This document shows, piece by piece, positions 1 through 8,741 of a DNA stretch of 64,000 nucleotides. Origin of the DNA: Cenococcum geophilum 1.58 (Eukaryota > Ascomycota > Dothideomycetes > Gloniales > Gloniaceae); NCBI GenBank assembly GCA_001692895.1, contig KV748186.1:2285785-2349784 (forward strand). The letters are read 5' to 3'. The notes beneath the pieces were generated by a model, which had not been told where the DNA came from, did not search any database, and was given only the letters and a program-made list of their open reading frames with translations. A program made the position numbers and the translations under genes. The stretch's first letter is position 1. Each line of letters starts with the position of its first letter.

Positions 1-485
1 ATATGCACGACTAGCTTTACCTCCCCCCCCGTTTAGCGAGTTGCAGATTCAATATGGGTATCTAATTTCGCCTAATTGCCACCGACTGTATATAGTAATT
101 GTAGTAAACGGCTGTGGCTACGCGCAAGGACCTTTTTAGTTACCCTAAAGAATCGCTTTAGTTAACCTGGAGATTCGCGGTTAGCTAGGAGAACTAAATT
201 AAAGATATACGCTTTCTCTTCTCCCCCTTAACTACGCCTCCGTTATGGCCGCTAAAACGCGAATATAATGCTGTCTCTTTAATTACTAATAAAATTTGGT
301 AATACCGTATAGGTGGAAACCTTACGATATTTAATAAAGATCACGATACTGCGGAGGAAGGCTAGTTGTAAGTCCGCTAGAAGTAAAGTTCTTATAGCCA
401 AGCATACGGCAATTAGGTAAAATTAAATACCTAAACTAAATCTACAACTCGCTAAACGGGGGAAGGTAAAGCTGGTTGTGCACAT
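1..485. mobile_element. Non-autonomous TIR element (MITE-like)
   Basis: The two ends are inverted copies of each other over about 80 bp. The left arm is about 1-82 and the right arm about 405-485. Both contain CTTTACC, a C-run, GTTTAGCGAGTTG, and further in CCTAATTGCC. Arm differences are mostly C/T or G/A. No transposase is seen in the roughly 320 bp between the arms. The left end lies at the window edge, so the true terminus and target duplication cannot be fixed. Superfamily is not assigned. Confidence 0.7.
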
Positions 486-486
486 T

Positions 487-550
487 ACTATAAGTACTAA
501 GCGAGCCGTCACACTAGGCGAGCCGTCACCCTAATTAACTTTCTGTACCT
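487..550 (+). repeat. Fragment matching the terminus of the pogo element at 23330
   Basis: This stretch carries TAAGTACTAAGCGAGCCG, then a second GGCGAGCCG, then AACTTTCTGTACC. The same string, with RIP-type differences, lies on the minus strand just upstream of the pogo transposase start (23345-23412). It therefore looks like the end of a related pogo-family element. No transposase follows on its right, so it is a fragment or a deleted derivative. Confidence 0.6.
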
Positions 551-679
551 TTGTAGCTATAACATGCGGATTATTAGCCCCCTAACGAAAATTTTAACCT
601 AAGGTTATAAGTAATAAGCTAATTAATTTTAGAGCTTTATTATATAGACTTTAATTAATATATATAGAGATAAGGTTTT

Positions 680-698
680 CTAGGGGGAGACCCCCTAG
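680..698. repeat. Perfect short hairpin
   Basis: CTAGGGGG and CCCCCTAG are separated by three bases. A further C-run follows at once. Role unknown; it could be a terminal hairpin of a lost element. Confidence 0.6.
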
Positions 699-1129
699 GA
701 CCCCCCTATATAGAGCTTTTACTTAATTTAGAAGTAGTAATAAGATTAAGGCGCCTTAGTTATTGCTAGGTAAGAATCTACTACAGTAATTAAGGCGCCC
801 TACTTAAGCTAGGCTTAAGGATTATATTAGTCACAAATTTAGTATATATTTAGACTGCAGAGCTTTAATACAGAGCCCTCTACGTAAGATCTAATATAGT
901 AGATTATAATTCCAATTTAAAGCTTTATATACTAAATATTTTTAATACCTAATAACTAAATCGCCGCATAGCTGGAATTAAAGTAAGTCTACTACCCTAA
1001 CTCAATTAAATACGCGTATAGGAAGAGATATAACTATATATAGAGACGTCTAACATAATTAAATAACCACGTCATTACCCACCTAGTTCGGACGTACAAT
1101 AACGCAATAGCTCGGCGACGACGTAATAG

Positions 1130-1141
1130 CTCGGCGCCGAG
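1130..1141. repeat. Perfect GC palindrome CTCGGCGCCGAG
   Basis: A 12-bp perfect palindrome in AT-rich DNA. A partial copy (CTCGGCG) lies about 20 bp upstream. No function is assigned. Confidence 0.5.
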
Positions 1142-1451
1142 TAATGGGAGGGGGGAGGAGAGGGAGGAGATTGGGGGTGACTCGGCCACTGCAAGAAGGT
1201 CATAATATTAGTATGGTGTTAAACTTTAAAAATTATGTCCTAGGAGCTTAATTAACAACCCCTATATAAAACGTTAATAACGTTTAATTATAGAGCTTTA
1301 AACCAGCAGATCTCTTAGGAATGCCTATTATAAGCAGCTCTAAGTGCGAAATCTAGAATATTTAGTAGTAGTATAAGTATGGGACGGGGGTACATATTTG
1401 CGTTCCCAAATATCGTCACGTAACGCAATTTTTAGGTAACGAAAACCGCCG

Positions 1452-2452
1452 TTAATATTGCTCGACTAACACCTACCAGAGGTTCCTCCGTCCTTCCTAT
1501 CTCCTCTCTTACTCGTCTCCTCGTCCGATGCTGTCCATATTACTATATCGGCCAATAGATCCCCCAGTAGAGACTAGGGAGGGGTATTAGAGCACCTCTA
1601 GCTCTTATAAGGAAGAAGAAAGAAGAAGAGAGAAAGGTATAAAGGAGGGAGTATTTATAGACGGGAGAAGGCCTATAAATGGGAGATTAGGCAGCTATAA
1701 TATAGACATTAACGTTACTTAACTAATACCTACCAAACACCCCTCCGTCCTTTCTGTCTCCTCTCTTACCTATCTCCTCGTTAGATGCTGTTTATATCGC
1801 TACATCAACCAATAGATCCCTTAGTGGGGACTAGAGAGGGGTATTAAAGCACCTCTAGCTCTTATAAGGAAGAAGAAAGAAGAAGAGAGGAAGGTATAAA
1901 AGAGGGAGTATTTATAGACGGGAGGAGGCCTATAAATAGGAGATTAGGTAGCTATAATATAGACATTAACGTTGCTCGGCTAACACCTACTAAAGACTCC
2001 TCCGTCCTTCCTATCTTCTCTCTCACCTATCTTCTCGTCTAATGCTGTCCATATCGCCATATTAACTAATAGATCCCTTAGTAGAGACTAAAGAGGAGTA
2101 TTAAAGAACCACTAGCTCTTATAAGGAAGAAGAAAAGAAAAAAGAAAGGTATAAAGGAGGGAGTATTTATAGACGGGAGGAGGCCTATAAGCACAGGAGA
2201 TTAGGCAGCCATAATATAGCTATTAACGTTGCTCGACTAACACCTACCGGAGACTCCTCCGTCCTTCCTATCTTCTCTCTCGCCCGTCTCCTCTTCTAAT
2301 GCTGTCTATATTACCATGTCAACTAATAAATCCCTTAGTAGAGACTAAGAAGTATTAGAGTACCTCCAGCTCTTATAAGGAAGAAGAAAAGAAGAGAGGA
2401 AGGTATAAAGAAGGGAGTATTTATAGATAGGAGGAGGCCCTATAAGCACGTA
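1452..2452. repeat. Tandem repeat, four copies of a 257-bp unit
   Basis: Copies begin at about 1452, 1709, 1966 and 2223, giving an exact 257-bp period. Each opens with a form of TTAACGTTGCTCGACTAAC. It continues through CTCCTCCGTCC, AATGCTGTCCATAT, CTAGCTCTTATAAGGAAG and a purine tract, and ends in GGAGGCCTATAA. The fourth copy stops short. Differences between copies are mainly transitions. No frame stays open, so this is a short satellite-like array, not a gene. Confidence 0.85.
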
Positions 2453-2522
2453 ATTTAGTAAGTACTAATAAGCACAAGATTCTCATATAAGATGGGCTTA
2501 ATTACTTACTAAAATATAGGGT

Positions 2523-2560
2523 GTCTCTATCACTACAGTAGCTACTGCAGTAGTAGAGAC
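2523..2560. repeat. 38-bp near-perfect palindrome
   Basis: The sequence opens with GTCTCTATCACTACAG and closes with its near-complement CTGCAGTAGTAGAGAC around a central AGCT, giving arms of about 19 bp with few mismatches. It sits just past the 257-bp array. No function is assigned. Confidence 0.6.
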
Positions 2561-2574
2561 GCCTTAAATATTTA

Positions 2575-2870
2575 ACGTAACCGACTACTAAGGCTGTTAA
2601 TAAGTAAAAGGTAGGCTACCGATATAGTGCAAACGATATAGTTATTAATATCGTTTATAGCCTATTTTTGCTTCTAGTATACGCGTAAATCGTCCTTATA
2701 TTCGGCGTAGAGCTAGTTATAGGCAGTAAGCTAATTTGGGTCTAGTTTTACTATCAATATAGCCGTAGGTAGTATGTCCCTTAGTATAGGCCGACTTAGT
2801 AGTTCTAGCTTTAGAAGATCGTCTTTCTTCTTAAATAGTGCCATACCTCGTTAGTTTTAGCTATATCTTA
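2575..2870 (-). pseudogene. Possible Copia-type gag fragment (fossil)
   Basis: Read on the minus strand, one frame keeps a protein-like run including YAEYKDDLRVY followed by INDINNYIV. This resembles the conserved N-terminal gag block of fungal Copia elements, where a Y-x-D-E-L-x-x-Y-like motif is followed by a short helix. Only about 100 codons are visible, with no LTRs, and it is broken. The assignment rests on motif memory alone and could be wrong. It lies just downstream of the Helitron helicase remnant. Confidence 0.35.
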
Positions 2871-3559
2871 GATAATAAAGAACCATTAAATCCAATTAAA
2901 TGGCTTGTTAAGGATAAGGTTAATTTTTAATTTAATAGAGGTCGTTATTTTTAGAATTTAACAGGTTAGGAAGGGTCTAGGTTAGGGTCCAGCTAGCGTT
3001 TTAGCAGAACCTTATTTAGACATTCCAAACTTTTGATTTAATTTATTAGTTTATTCGTCAGTCAGATTTTGTTATAGGGAGCGCGATTAATAACCCCTAC
3101 TAACAGCTCTAACCATATCTAATTTTTAATTTATAAATCGGCAGATCTATAGGTAATAGTTATTTTAAGCAGCTCTAGGTGCGGTATATATAAAATCTTA
3201 ACTATAGTGTAGAGAAGTTGTAGCTGCTAATATGCGGTCCTAAGTAGCATATATTCTCGGAGGTCACGTGACTTCTTATATAAGCGACATTTCCGCCCTT
3301 TAAAAAAAATAAAAAAATTCCAAAAATCGATTAACGCTACAGATAGCAGTAATATTGATCCGGCAATGCTGCCAATTCTCCCTATATACCATTATATGTA
3401 TATCTAACAGCTCTAAAAGCGGTAAGAAGGTAGAACGGATAGGGGGGTTAAAATTTAGAAAATTAGATTTCGCGGTTAAGCTATTTAAAAGTTAGGAAAC
3501 CAAGATAAATGCCACATTCTCCGCTTACCTCCGAGCCAGTACATGGTTTCCTAATTAGG
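2871..3559. other. AT-rich flank, may include the Helitron 3' end
   Basis: No open frame is seen. The Helitron 3' terminus should lie here or slightly lower, but I could not find a convincing CTRR end with a hairpin. A block at about 3075-3190 (AATAACCCCTA, CAGATCT, AAGCAGCTCTA) shares these words in the same order with about 1245-1340, suggesting a dispersed short repeat. A CACGTG palindrome lies near 3255. Confidence 0.4.
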
Positions 3560-4471
3560 AAAAGTTGTTTATAAGTAGTTGCTACTGCCTCCGTACAAAA
3601 TCTTCCTATTATACCTCTTTAGTCTTACTTGTAGATAACTAAAATTATTCCTTATTAAATCTACGTTTAAATATAAGCCCTAAAAGCTTCTTAACTCGTA
3701 AGATTGCTATATAGGTTAATCCAGCTATCTTATCCTTTTCCTTAACATCTAGAACTACCCGGTTAAGCATTAGGCTCTAGCTTTTATATACGGTAAGAGT
3801 AAAAGCTAGAGTAATTAGAAATTAACGCCGTAAGTAAGAGCCTCTTATACCCTCCTACTTATAAAGTACGGAAAAGATAGGGACGACTTTCTTACCATTC
3901 TGCCGAGTAAATAGGGTAGGTCTATTATACCCATCTACTGTAACAAGCAGTGACTAGGGCTGATCTTTTTTAATATCCACGTATTCCTTCTATACGACAT
4001 CTTTAACTATACCAGTAGTACCGTTTACTAAGCCTAGTTCAACCCAGATATTCTATATTAGTATTACTTTCGCGCCAATATATAGGGCTAAATTCTCTAT
4101 AGTACTGCACTGATCGGAAGTAGCTTTCCGCGCACCTACACTAGTGTTAACTAACTTAATAGCTACTATTGGCTATAAAAGGTCGCGAAGCCGAATAGTA
4201 TTATACTTACCTATAGCAGCACGTGTGCTATATAGCCAAATTGCGTTATTAAAGCCCGCAACCTTACTAGTAGGTAGGCCCTGCTTACACCTAGTTAAAA
4301 GAAGCTTCTAGGTTAAATTACTTACAGAATTACTATATAGCTCCGCGAGGGCGGTCCTAAATGCAGAGCTCTTAGCGTTATTACCGCCCTGCCGCATAAC
4401 TTAATCTAGGATAGTAGTTCGGTCAATCGCCTTATAGGCTCCCTTTCTATAGCTAGCGAGCTCTAACGGCC
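3560..4471 (-). pseudogene. Helitron PIF1-like helicase, C-terminal part
   Basis: This piece encodes the end of the SF1B (PIF1-type) helicase that unwinds DNA during Helitron transposition. On the minus strand one sees AYKAIDRTT then VMRQGGNN (start of the 1B/2A block), then LALYIGAKVIL, ELGLVNGTTGIV, VDGYNRPT, VPIFSVLYK and a decayed form of the final motif ending in GLTYIAILRVKKL. Order and spacing fit PIF1 motifs IV-VI. Several stops sit where glutamine, tryptophan or arginine codons are expected, as RIP produces. It starts immediately beside the insertion at 4474, and its frame continues that of the piece at 7584. Confidence 0.9.
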
Positions 4472-4529
4472 TATATCGGGAAAATATTCGCAGGATGAGA
4501 TTCAAGTAGACTTTGGTTTTCGCGTTTCG

Positions 4530-5015
4530 CGTAATTAATATGCAATTTGACTAACTCGACACGCAATTAACTAACTTGATACGTAATTAACTAACTTAAT
4601 ATACAATTTAACTAACTTAATATGTAGTTAACCTACTTAACATGCAATTTAACTAACTTAATACGCAGTTGACCTACTTAATATGCAATTTAACTAACTT
4701 AACACGCAGTTGACCTACTTAATATATAATTTAACTAACTTAACACGCAGTTAACCTACTTAACATGCAATTTAACTAACTTAACACGCAGTTAACCTAC
4801 TTAATATACAATTTAACTAACTTAACACGCAGTTAACCTACTTAACATATAATTTAACTAACTTAACACGCAGTTAACCTACTTAATATGCAATTTAACT
4901 AACTTAACACGCAGTTAACCTACTTAATATATAATTTAATTAACTTAATACGTAATTAACCTACTTGATATATAATTTAACTAACTTAATATATAGTTAA
5001 CCTACTTAATAACTT
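4530..5015. repeat. Array of a 41-bp unit (20+21-mer dimer)
   Basis: Alternating half-units TTAACTAACTTAACACGCAG and TTAACCTACTTAATATGCAA-like give a period of 41 bp for about twelve repeats. Outer copies are more diverged than inner ones. It is AT-rich, unlike the next arrays, and was found only in copy A. Confidence 0.85.
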
Positions 5016-5087
5016 TAAAAGCTAACTGTATATTTCTTAACGTGCGATTAAGGTAAAGTTATATACTATATATTTAACTATTATATA

Positions 5088-5140
5088 TAATCCTATATAA
5101 TCTTATATAATCTTATATAATCTTATACAATCTTATAGTC
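5088..5140. repeat. Short 10-bp array (TATATAATCT)
   Basis: About five near-identical 10-bp units join the 41-bp array to the 12-bp array. Copy C has a different 10-bp array (TTTTGTATAT) at the other end of its cassette. Confidence 0.75.
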
Positions 5141-5151
5141 TTATTACTTGG

Positions 5152-5665
5152 AGGCTCTACACGAGGCTCTACACAAAGCTCTGCGTATAGAGGCTCTGCA
5201 CGAAGCTCTATATATAGAGGCTCTGCACAAAGCTCTGCATAAAGCTTCGCATAAGGCTCTTCACGAGGCTCTACACGAAGCTCTGCGTACAGAGGCTCTG
5301 CACGAAGCTCTGCACAAAGCTCTACACGAAGCTCTGCACGAAGCTCTGCACGAAGCTCTGCACGAGGCTCTGCACGAGGCTCTGCGCGAGGCTCTGCGCG
5401 AAGCTCTGCGTACAGAGGCTCTGCACGAGGCTCTGCGAGAAGCTCTGCGTACAGAGGCTCTGCACGAGGCTCTGCGCGAAGCTCTGCGTACAGAGGCTCT
5501 GCACGAGGCTCTGCGAGAAGCTCTGCGTACAGAGGCTCTGCACGAGGCTCTGCGCGAAGCTCTGCGTACAGAGGCTCTGCACGAGGCTCTGCGAGAAGCT
5601 CTGCGTACAAAGGCTCTGCACGAGGCTCTGCGCGAAGCTCTGCGTACAGGGCTCTACACGAAGCT
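5152..5665. repeat. 12-bp array (GAAGCTCTGCAC) with a 39-bp higher-order unit
   Basis: The basic unit is 12 bp, a form of GAAGCTCTGCAC or GAGGCTCTGCGC. From about 5408 a 15-bp variant (GCGTACAGAGGCTCT) joins two 12-mers into a regular 39-bp higher-order repeat. All units are multiples of three and lack stops, so several frames stay open: 207 codons on plus (5148-5771, peptide EALHEALREALRT) and 165 codons on minus (5113-5610, peptide AELRAEPRAEPLY). No promoter or start context supports expression. GC and CA/TG content is far higher than in the flanks. Confidence 0.9.
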
Positions 5666-5784
5666 CTGCATCAGGTCCCGCTATATTCCCGATAGCCTCT
5701 ACACGTCCTCTACCCTATGTAACCACCTTATTTTTTACCCTTCCTTCCTTCTTTATATCCTCCCTACCTAGGGAGGCACCAGAA

Positions 5785-6755
5785 CGGCAGCCAGCAGAGG
5801 ACCGTTGCTAGAACTAGACGACCGTCGCCAGAACCAGATAACCGTTACCAGAACTAGACGACCATCGCCAGCCAGACGACCGTCGCCAGAACCAGACGAC
5901 TGGTCGCCAGAACCAGACGGACTGTCGCCAGAACCAGACGACCGTCGCCAGCCAGACGAACCGTTACCAGAACCAGACGACCGTTGCCAGAGCCAGACGA
6001 CCGTCGCCAGAACCAGACGACCGTTGCCAGCGCCAGACGACCGTCGCCAGAACCAGACGACCGTCGCCAGCCAGACGACCGTTACCAGAACCAGACGACC
6101 GTTGCCAGAGCCAGACGACCGTCGCCAGAACCAGACGACCGTTGCCAGCGCCAGACGACCGTCGCCAGAACCAGACGACCGTCGCCAGCCAGACGACCGT
6201 TACTAGAACCAGACGACCGTTGCCAGAGCCAGACGACCGTCGCCAGAACTAGACGACCGTCGCCAGAACCAGACGACCGTCGCCAGCCAGACGACCGTTA
6301 CTAGAACTAGACGACCGTTGCCAGAGCCAGACGACCCGTCGCCAGAACCAGACGACCGTTGCCAGCGCCAGACGACCGTTGCCAGAGCTAGACGACCGTC
6401 GCCAGAACCAGACGACCGTTGCCAGCGCCAAGACGACCGTTGCCAGAGCTAGACGACCGTCGCCAGAACCCAGACGACCGTTGCCAGCGCTAGACGACCG
6501 TCGCCAGAACTAGACAACCGTCGCCAGCCAGACGACCGTTACCAGAACCAGACAACCGTTGCCAGAGCCAGACGGACCGTCGCCAGAACCAGAACGACCG
6601 TTGCCAGAGCCAGACGACCGTCGCCAGAACCAGACGACCGTCGCTAGAACCAGACCGACCGTCGCCAGAACCAGACGACCGTCGCCAGCTAGACGACCGT
6701 TACCAGGACCAGACAACCGTTGCTAGAGCTAAACGACCGTCGCCAAAACCAGACG
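5785..6755. repeat. 18-20 bp array (GACGACCGTCGCCAGAACCA)
   Basis: About 50 units of 18-20 bp built on AGACGACCGTCGCCAGAACC, with alternating CGCC/TGCC and AACC/AGCC/CGCC variants and some 14-bp short units (CAGCCAGACGACCGT). Unit lengths not divisible by three break the frames, so only short repeat ORFs exist. Each unit contains the near-palindrome GACGACCGTC. The array is present but short in copy B and absent or reduced to a trace in copy C. Confidence 0.9.
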
Positions 6756-6804
6756 ACAACGACTAGCTAGCCAATACTATAAACGATTCAATCGATTAAT
6801 TGAA

Positions 6805-7240
6805 TTAAGGTAGCACAGACAGGTAGGCATAAATAGGTAGATGCTAATAGGTAGGTAGATATAGACAGGTAGGTAGATATAGATAGGTAAGCAGATATAG
6901 ATAGGTAGGTAGATATAAATAGGTAAGTAAATATAGATAGGCAAAGCAGATATAGATAGGTAGGTAAATACTAATAGGTAGGTAGATATAATAGGTAGGT
7001 AGATATAGATAAGTAGATATAGATAGGCAGGTAGATGTAGATAGGTAAGTAGATGTAGATAGGTAAGTAGATATAGATAGGTAGGTAAATGCTAACGGGT
7101 AGGTAAATATAGATAGGTAGGTAGATGCAAATAGGTAGGCAAATGCAAATAGGTAGATGTAGATAGGTAGGCGATATAGATAGGTAGGTAGATGCAGATA
7201 GGTAGGCGATATAGGTAGGTAGGTAAGTTAATAGGTATAG
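6805..7240. repeat. TAGG-rich array (GATATAGATAGGTAGGTA)
   Basis: Units of about 16-22 bp combine GATATAGATA or GATGCAGATA with one or two GGTAG blocks. The same array type follows the 18-20 bp array in copy B and, in reverse orientation, follows the spacer in copy C. It ends in GGTAAAAGAGAACC, a junction shared with copy B. Confidence 0.85.
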
Positions 7241-7409
7241 TAGATAGGTAAAAGAGAACCATCGCTATATTATATTAAATTATCTAAAATAATAATATTT
7301 ATTTTGCTAGCCTTATAAATAGCTTTAAAATAGCTTTTATTTATTTAAAATATGCTATTAGTATAAAAGAGGTAAATATAATTATGGTTACCAAATGCGT
7401 AGATTGCTA

Positions 7410-7470
7410 GTAGGTTGCGTATAGGTTGCGCGTAGGTTGCGCGTAGGCTACGCGCAGGCTACGTGTCAAA
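7410..7470. repeat. Short array of TAGGTTGCGCG units
   Basis: About five 12-bp units (GTAGGTTGCGC, then GTAGGCTACGC) lie near the right end of copy A. They may be subterminal binding sites for a transposase, by position only. Confidence 0.6.
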
Positions 7471-7583
7471 AAAACACGACATAGGCTAGTCGGTCGAGTT
7501 GCTAAATGACCTTAACTGCGCGCTAATTGCGTTAACCACCAACCATTAAGGCCATTGAAAGGGTACCATATTTTGCCGATATA

Positions 7584-8315
7584 GCGGGTAGATTACTATA
7601 TAAGGCCGCCTAACCTATAGGGGGAAGCTAATAGAAATCGCCTACTAGCAAGATGTTTAAGCCTTTAAAGTAGTTATTATTATATATAGGGTAGATCTAA
7701 TAAAGGTAGCGATTAATCTAGGCCAAATATACTTACCCAATTATAGATTTCTTATTAAGGATAAGATAGTAAATATCCTTAAAAGCTTGTTATAGAGGCG
7801 TAAGACTAGCAGCAGGCAATTTCTTAAAGGGGCAATTCACTGGCAACCTTAATAGTTTGTATATAGTTTTACCATTAATATTAAAGGCAGCTACTCTAGT
7901 AGGGGCGGCTTAAACTAATAGCGACGGCTTGCTATTAGATATAGCTATATTATAGAGCGTAGTAAATAAAATAGCAATAAGATATAACTTACCGGTTCCT
8001 ACCTCTCCATTAACGTTAATCCGCAGTAGGGGGGGGGCTAAGGCCTACTTAGATCTGCCTGTAGTAATTAACTATAATATTATAGATATAACGCTAACCT
8101 AGTTATAAGGAGGACAGAGTTGCTGTTTAGGATAGGCGGCTCTATAGTAGAGGTTATAGCCATACTTTCTACTAATAAGTCCTCTTATTAAGCTACGGGT
8201 ACGTACCCTAATATATACTCTAGTCGTAGTTATAATTAAGCTTTTTATCACCAAGCCTATCAGGATCCTTAATTTTAACTCTATTAGTATTTTAAACGCG
8301 GGTATATAGGGCCTT
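7584..8315 (-). pseudogene. Helitron PIF1-like helicase, N-terminal motifs
   Basis: The minus strand shows RLGDKKLNYNYD-like linker sequence, then the Walker A region INVNGEVGTGKLYLI, then APTRVAAFNINGKTI (motif Ia) and ILLVGDFY followed by LPPIG (motif III). The invariant Ser/Thr after the Walker A lysine is Leu here, and the DE pair of motif II is gone, both explicable by C-to-T change. Stops interrupt the frame. It begins beside the LTR element (8316-8320 is the AAAGG copy) and ends at the TA at 7582, where the frame continues at 4471. Confidence 0.9.
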
Positions 8316-8320
8316 AAAGG

Positions 8321-8741
8321 TATAATAAAGCCTTATAGTAGAGACTACAGTAGACTTATTAATAGGCTAGGTATATAGGTATTACAAGTAAGTTAATAAC
8401 GTAATAATAACTGGTAAAGTGGTTGCCTAATAGATTAACTCCAATTATATTTTAAGAATTACTATAAGGAAGGAACTATCTAGGTAGGGACTAAGGGTCC
8501 TTAAATACACAACCGTACTTCTAAGAAAGTCGTTACTCTGTTTACTCTATCTGCTCTATTTGCTCTATTATAAATCTTACAGATTATATAGATTATATAG
8601 GTTATATTACGTAACTCTGCTTACTATTCCTTATTATATAGTTCCACTAGTTCTATTCTAGACCGTACCTATATTAACCAACTAGCTTCTTCTAGCTTTT
8701 CTCCAAGTAGTCGTAATATTATACTTAAAGCGTCCGTAACA
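8321..8741 (-). repeat. 3' LTR of Gypsy A1
   Basis: 421 bp, matching 17701-18121 along its whole length; the differences I noticed are C/T or G/A. The inner edge is followed by a purine-rich tract on the minus strand, as expected for second-strand priming. Confidence 0.9.

Larger units (their letters stand above)
551..1451. other. AT-rich stretch without recognisable gene
   Basis: No coding signal or known element is visible. It holds two perfect short palindromes listed separately, two copies of AATAGCTCGGCG near 1110-1137, and a G-rich run (about 1142-1178) on an otherwise AT-rich strand. It may be the decayed body of an element whose end lies at 487, but nothing ties it to pogo coding sequence. 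Confidence 0.4.
4474..7581. mobile_element. Minisatellite-filled TIR element, copy A (TA duplication)
   Basis: A 3.1-kb insertion in the Helitron helicase. TA dinucleotides flank it (4472-4473 and 7582-7583). The ends are inverted repeats: TATCGGGAAAATATTCG on the left, and TATCGGCAAAATATGG read from the right. TA duplication suggests a Tc1/mariner-type mobiliser. No transposase is present. Almost the whole body is tandem arrays in this order: 41-bp, 10-bp, 12-bp, a spacer (5680-5780), 18-20 bp, TAGG-type, and a short 12-bp GC array. The insertion site is proven by the helicase frame, which joins exactly when one TA is removed. Confidence 0.8.

Noticed and set aside
5785-6755. Possible CRISPR array
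   Set aside because: Units follow each other directly with no unique spacers, no cas genes are present, and the setting is fungal. It is a minisatellite.
6805-7240. Telomere-like repeat (TAGG-rich)
   Set aside because: The unit is not TTAGGG, it alternates with GATATAGATA blocks, and it sits inside a bounded transposable element.
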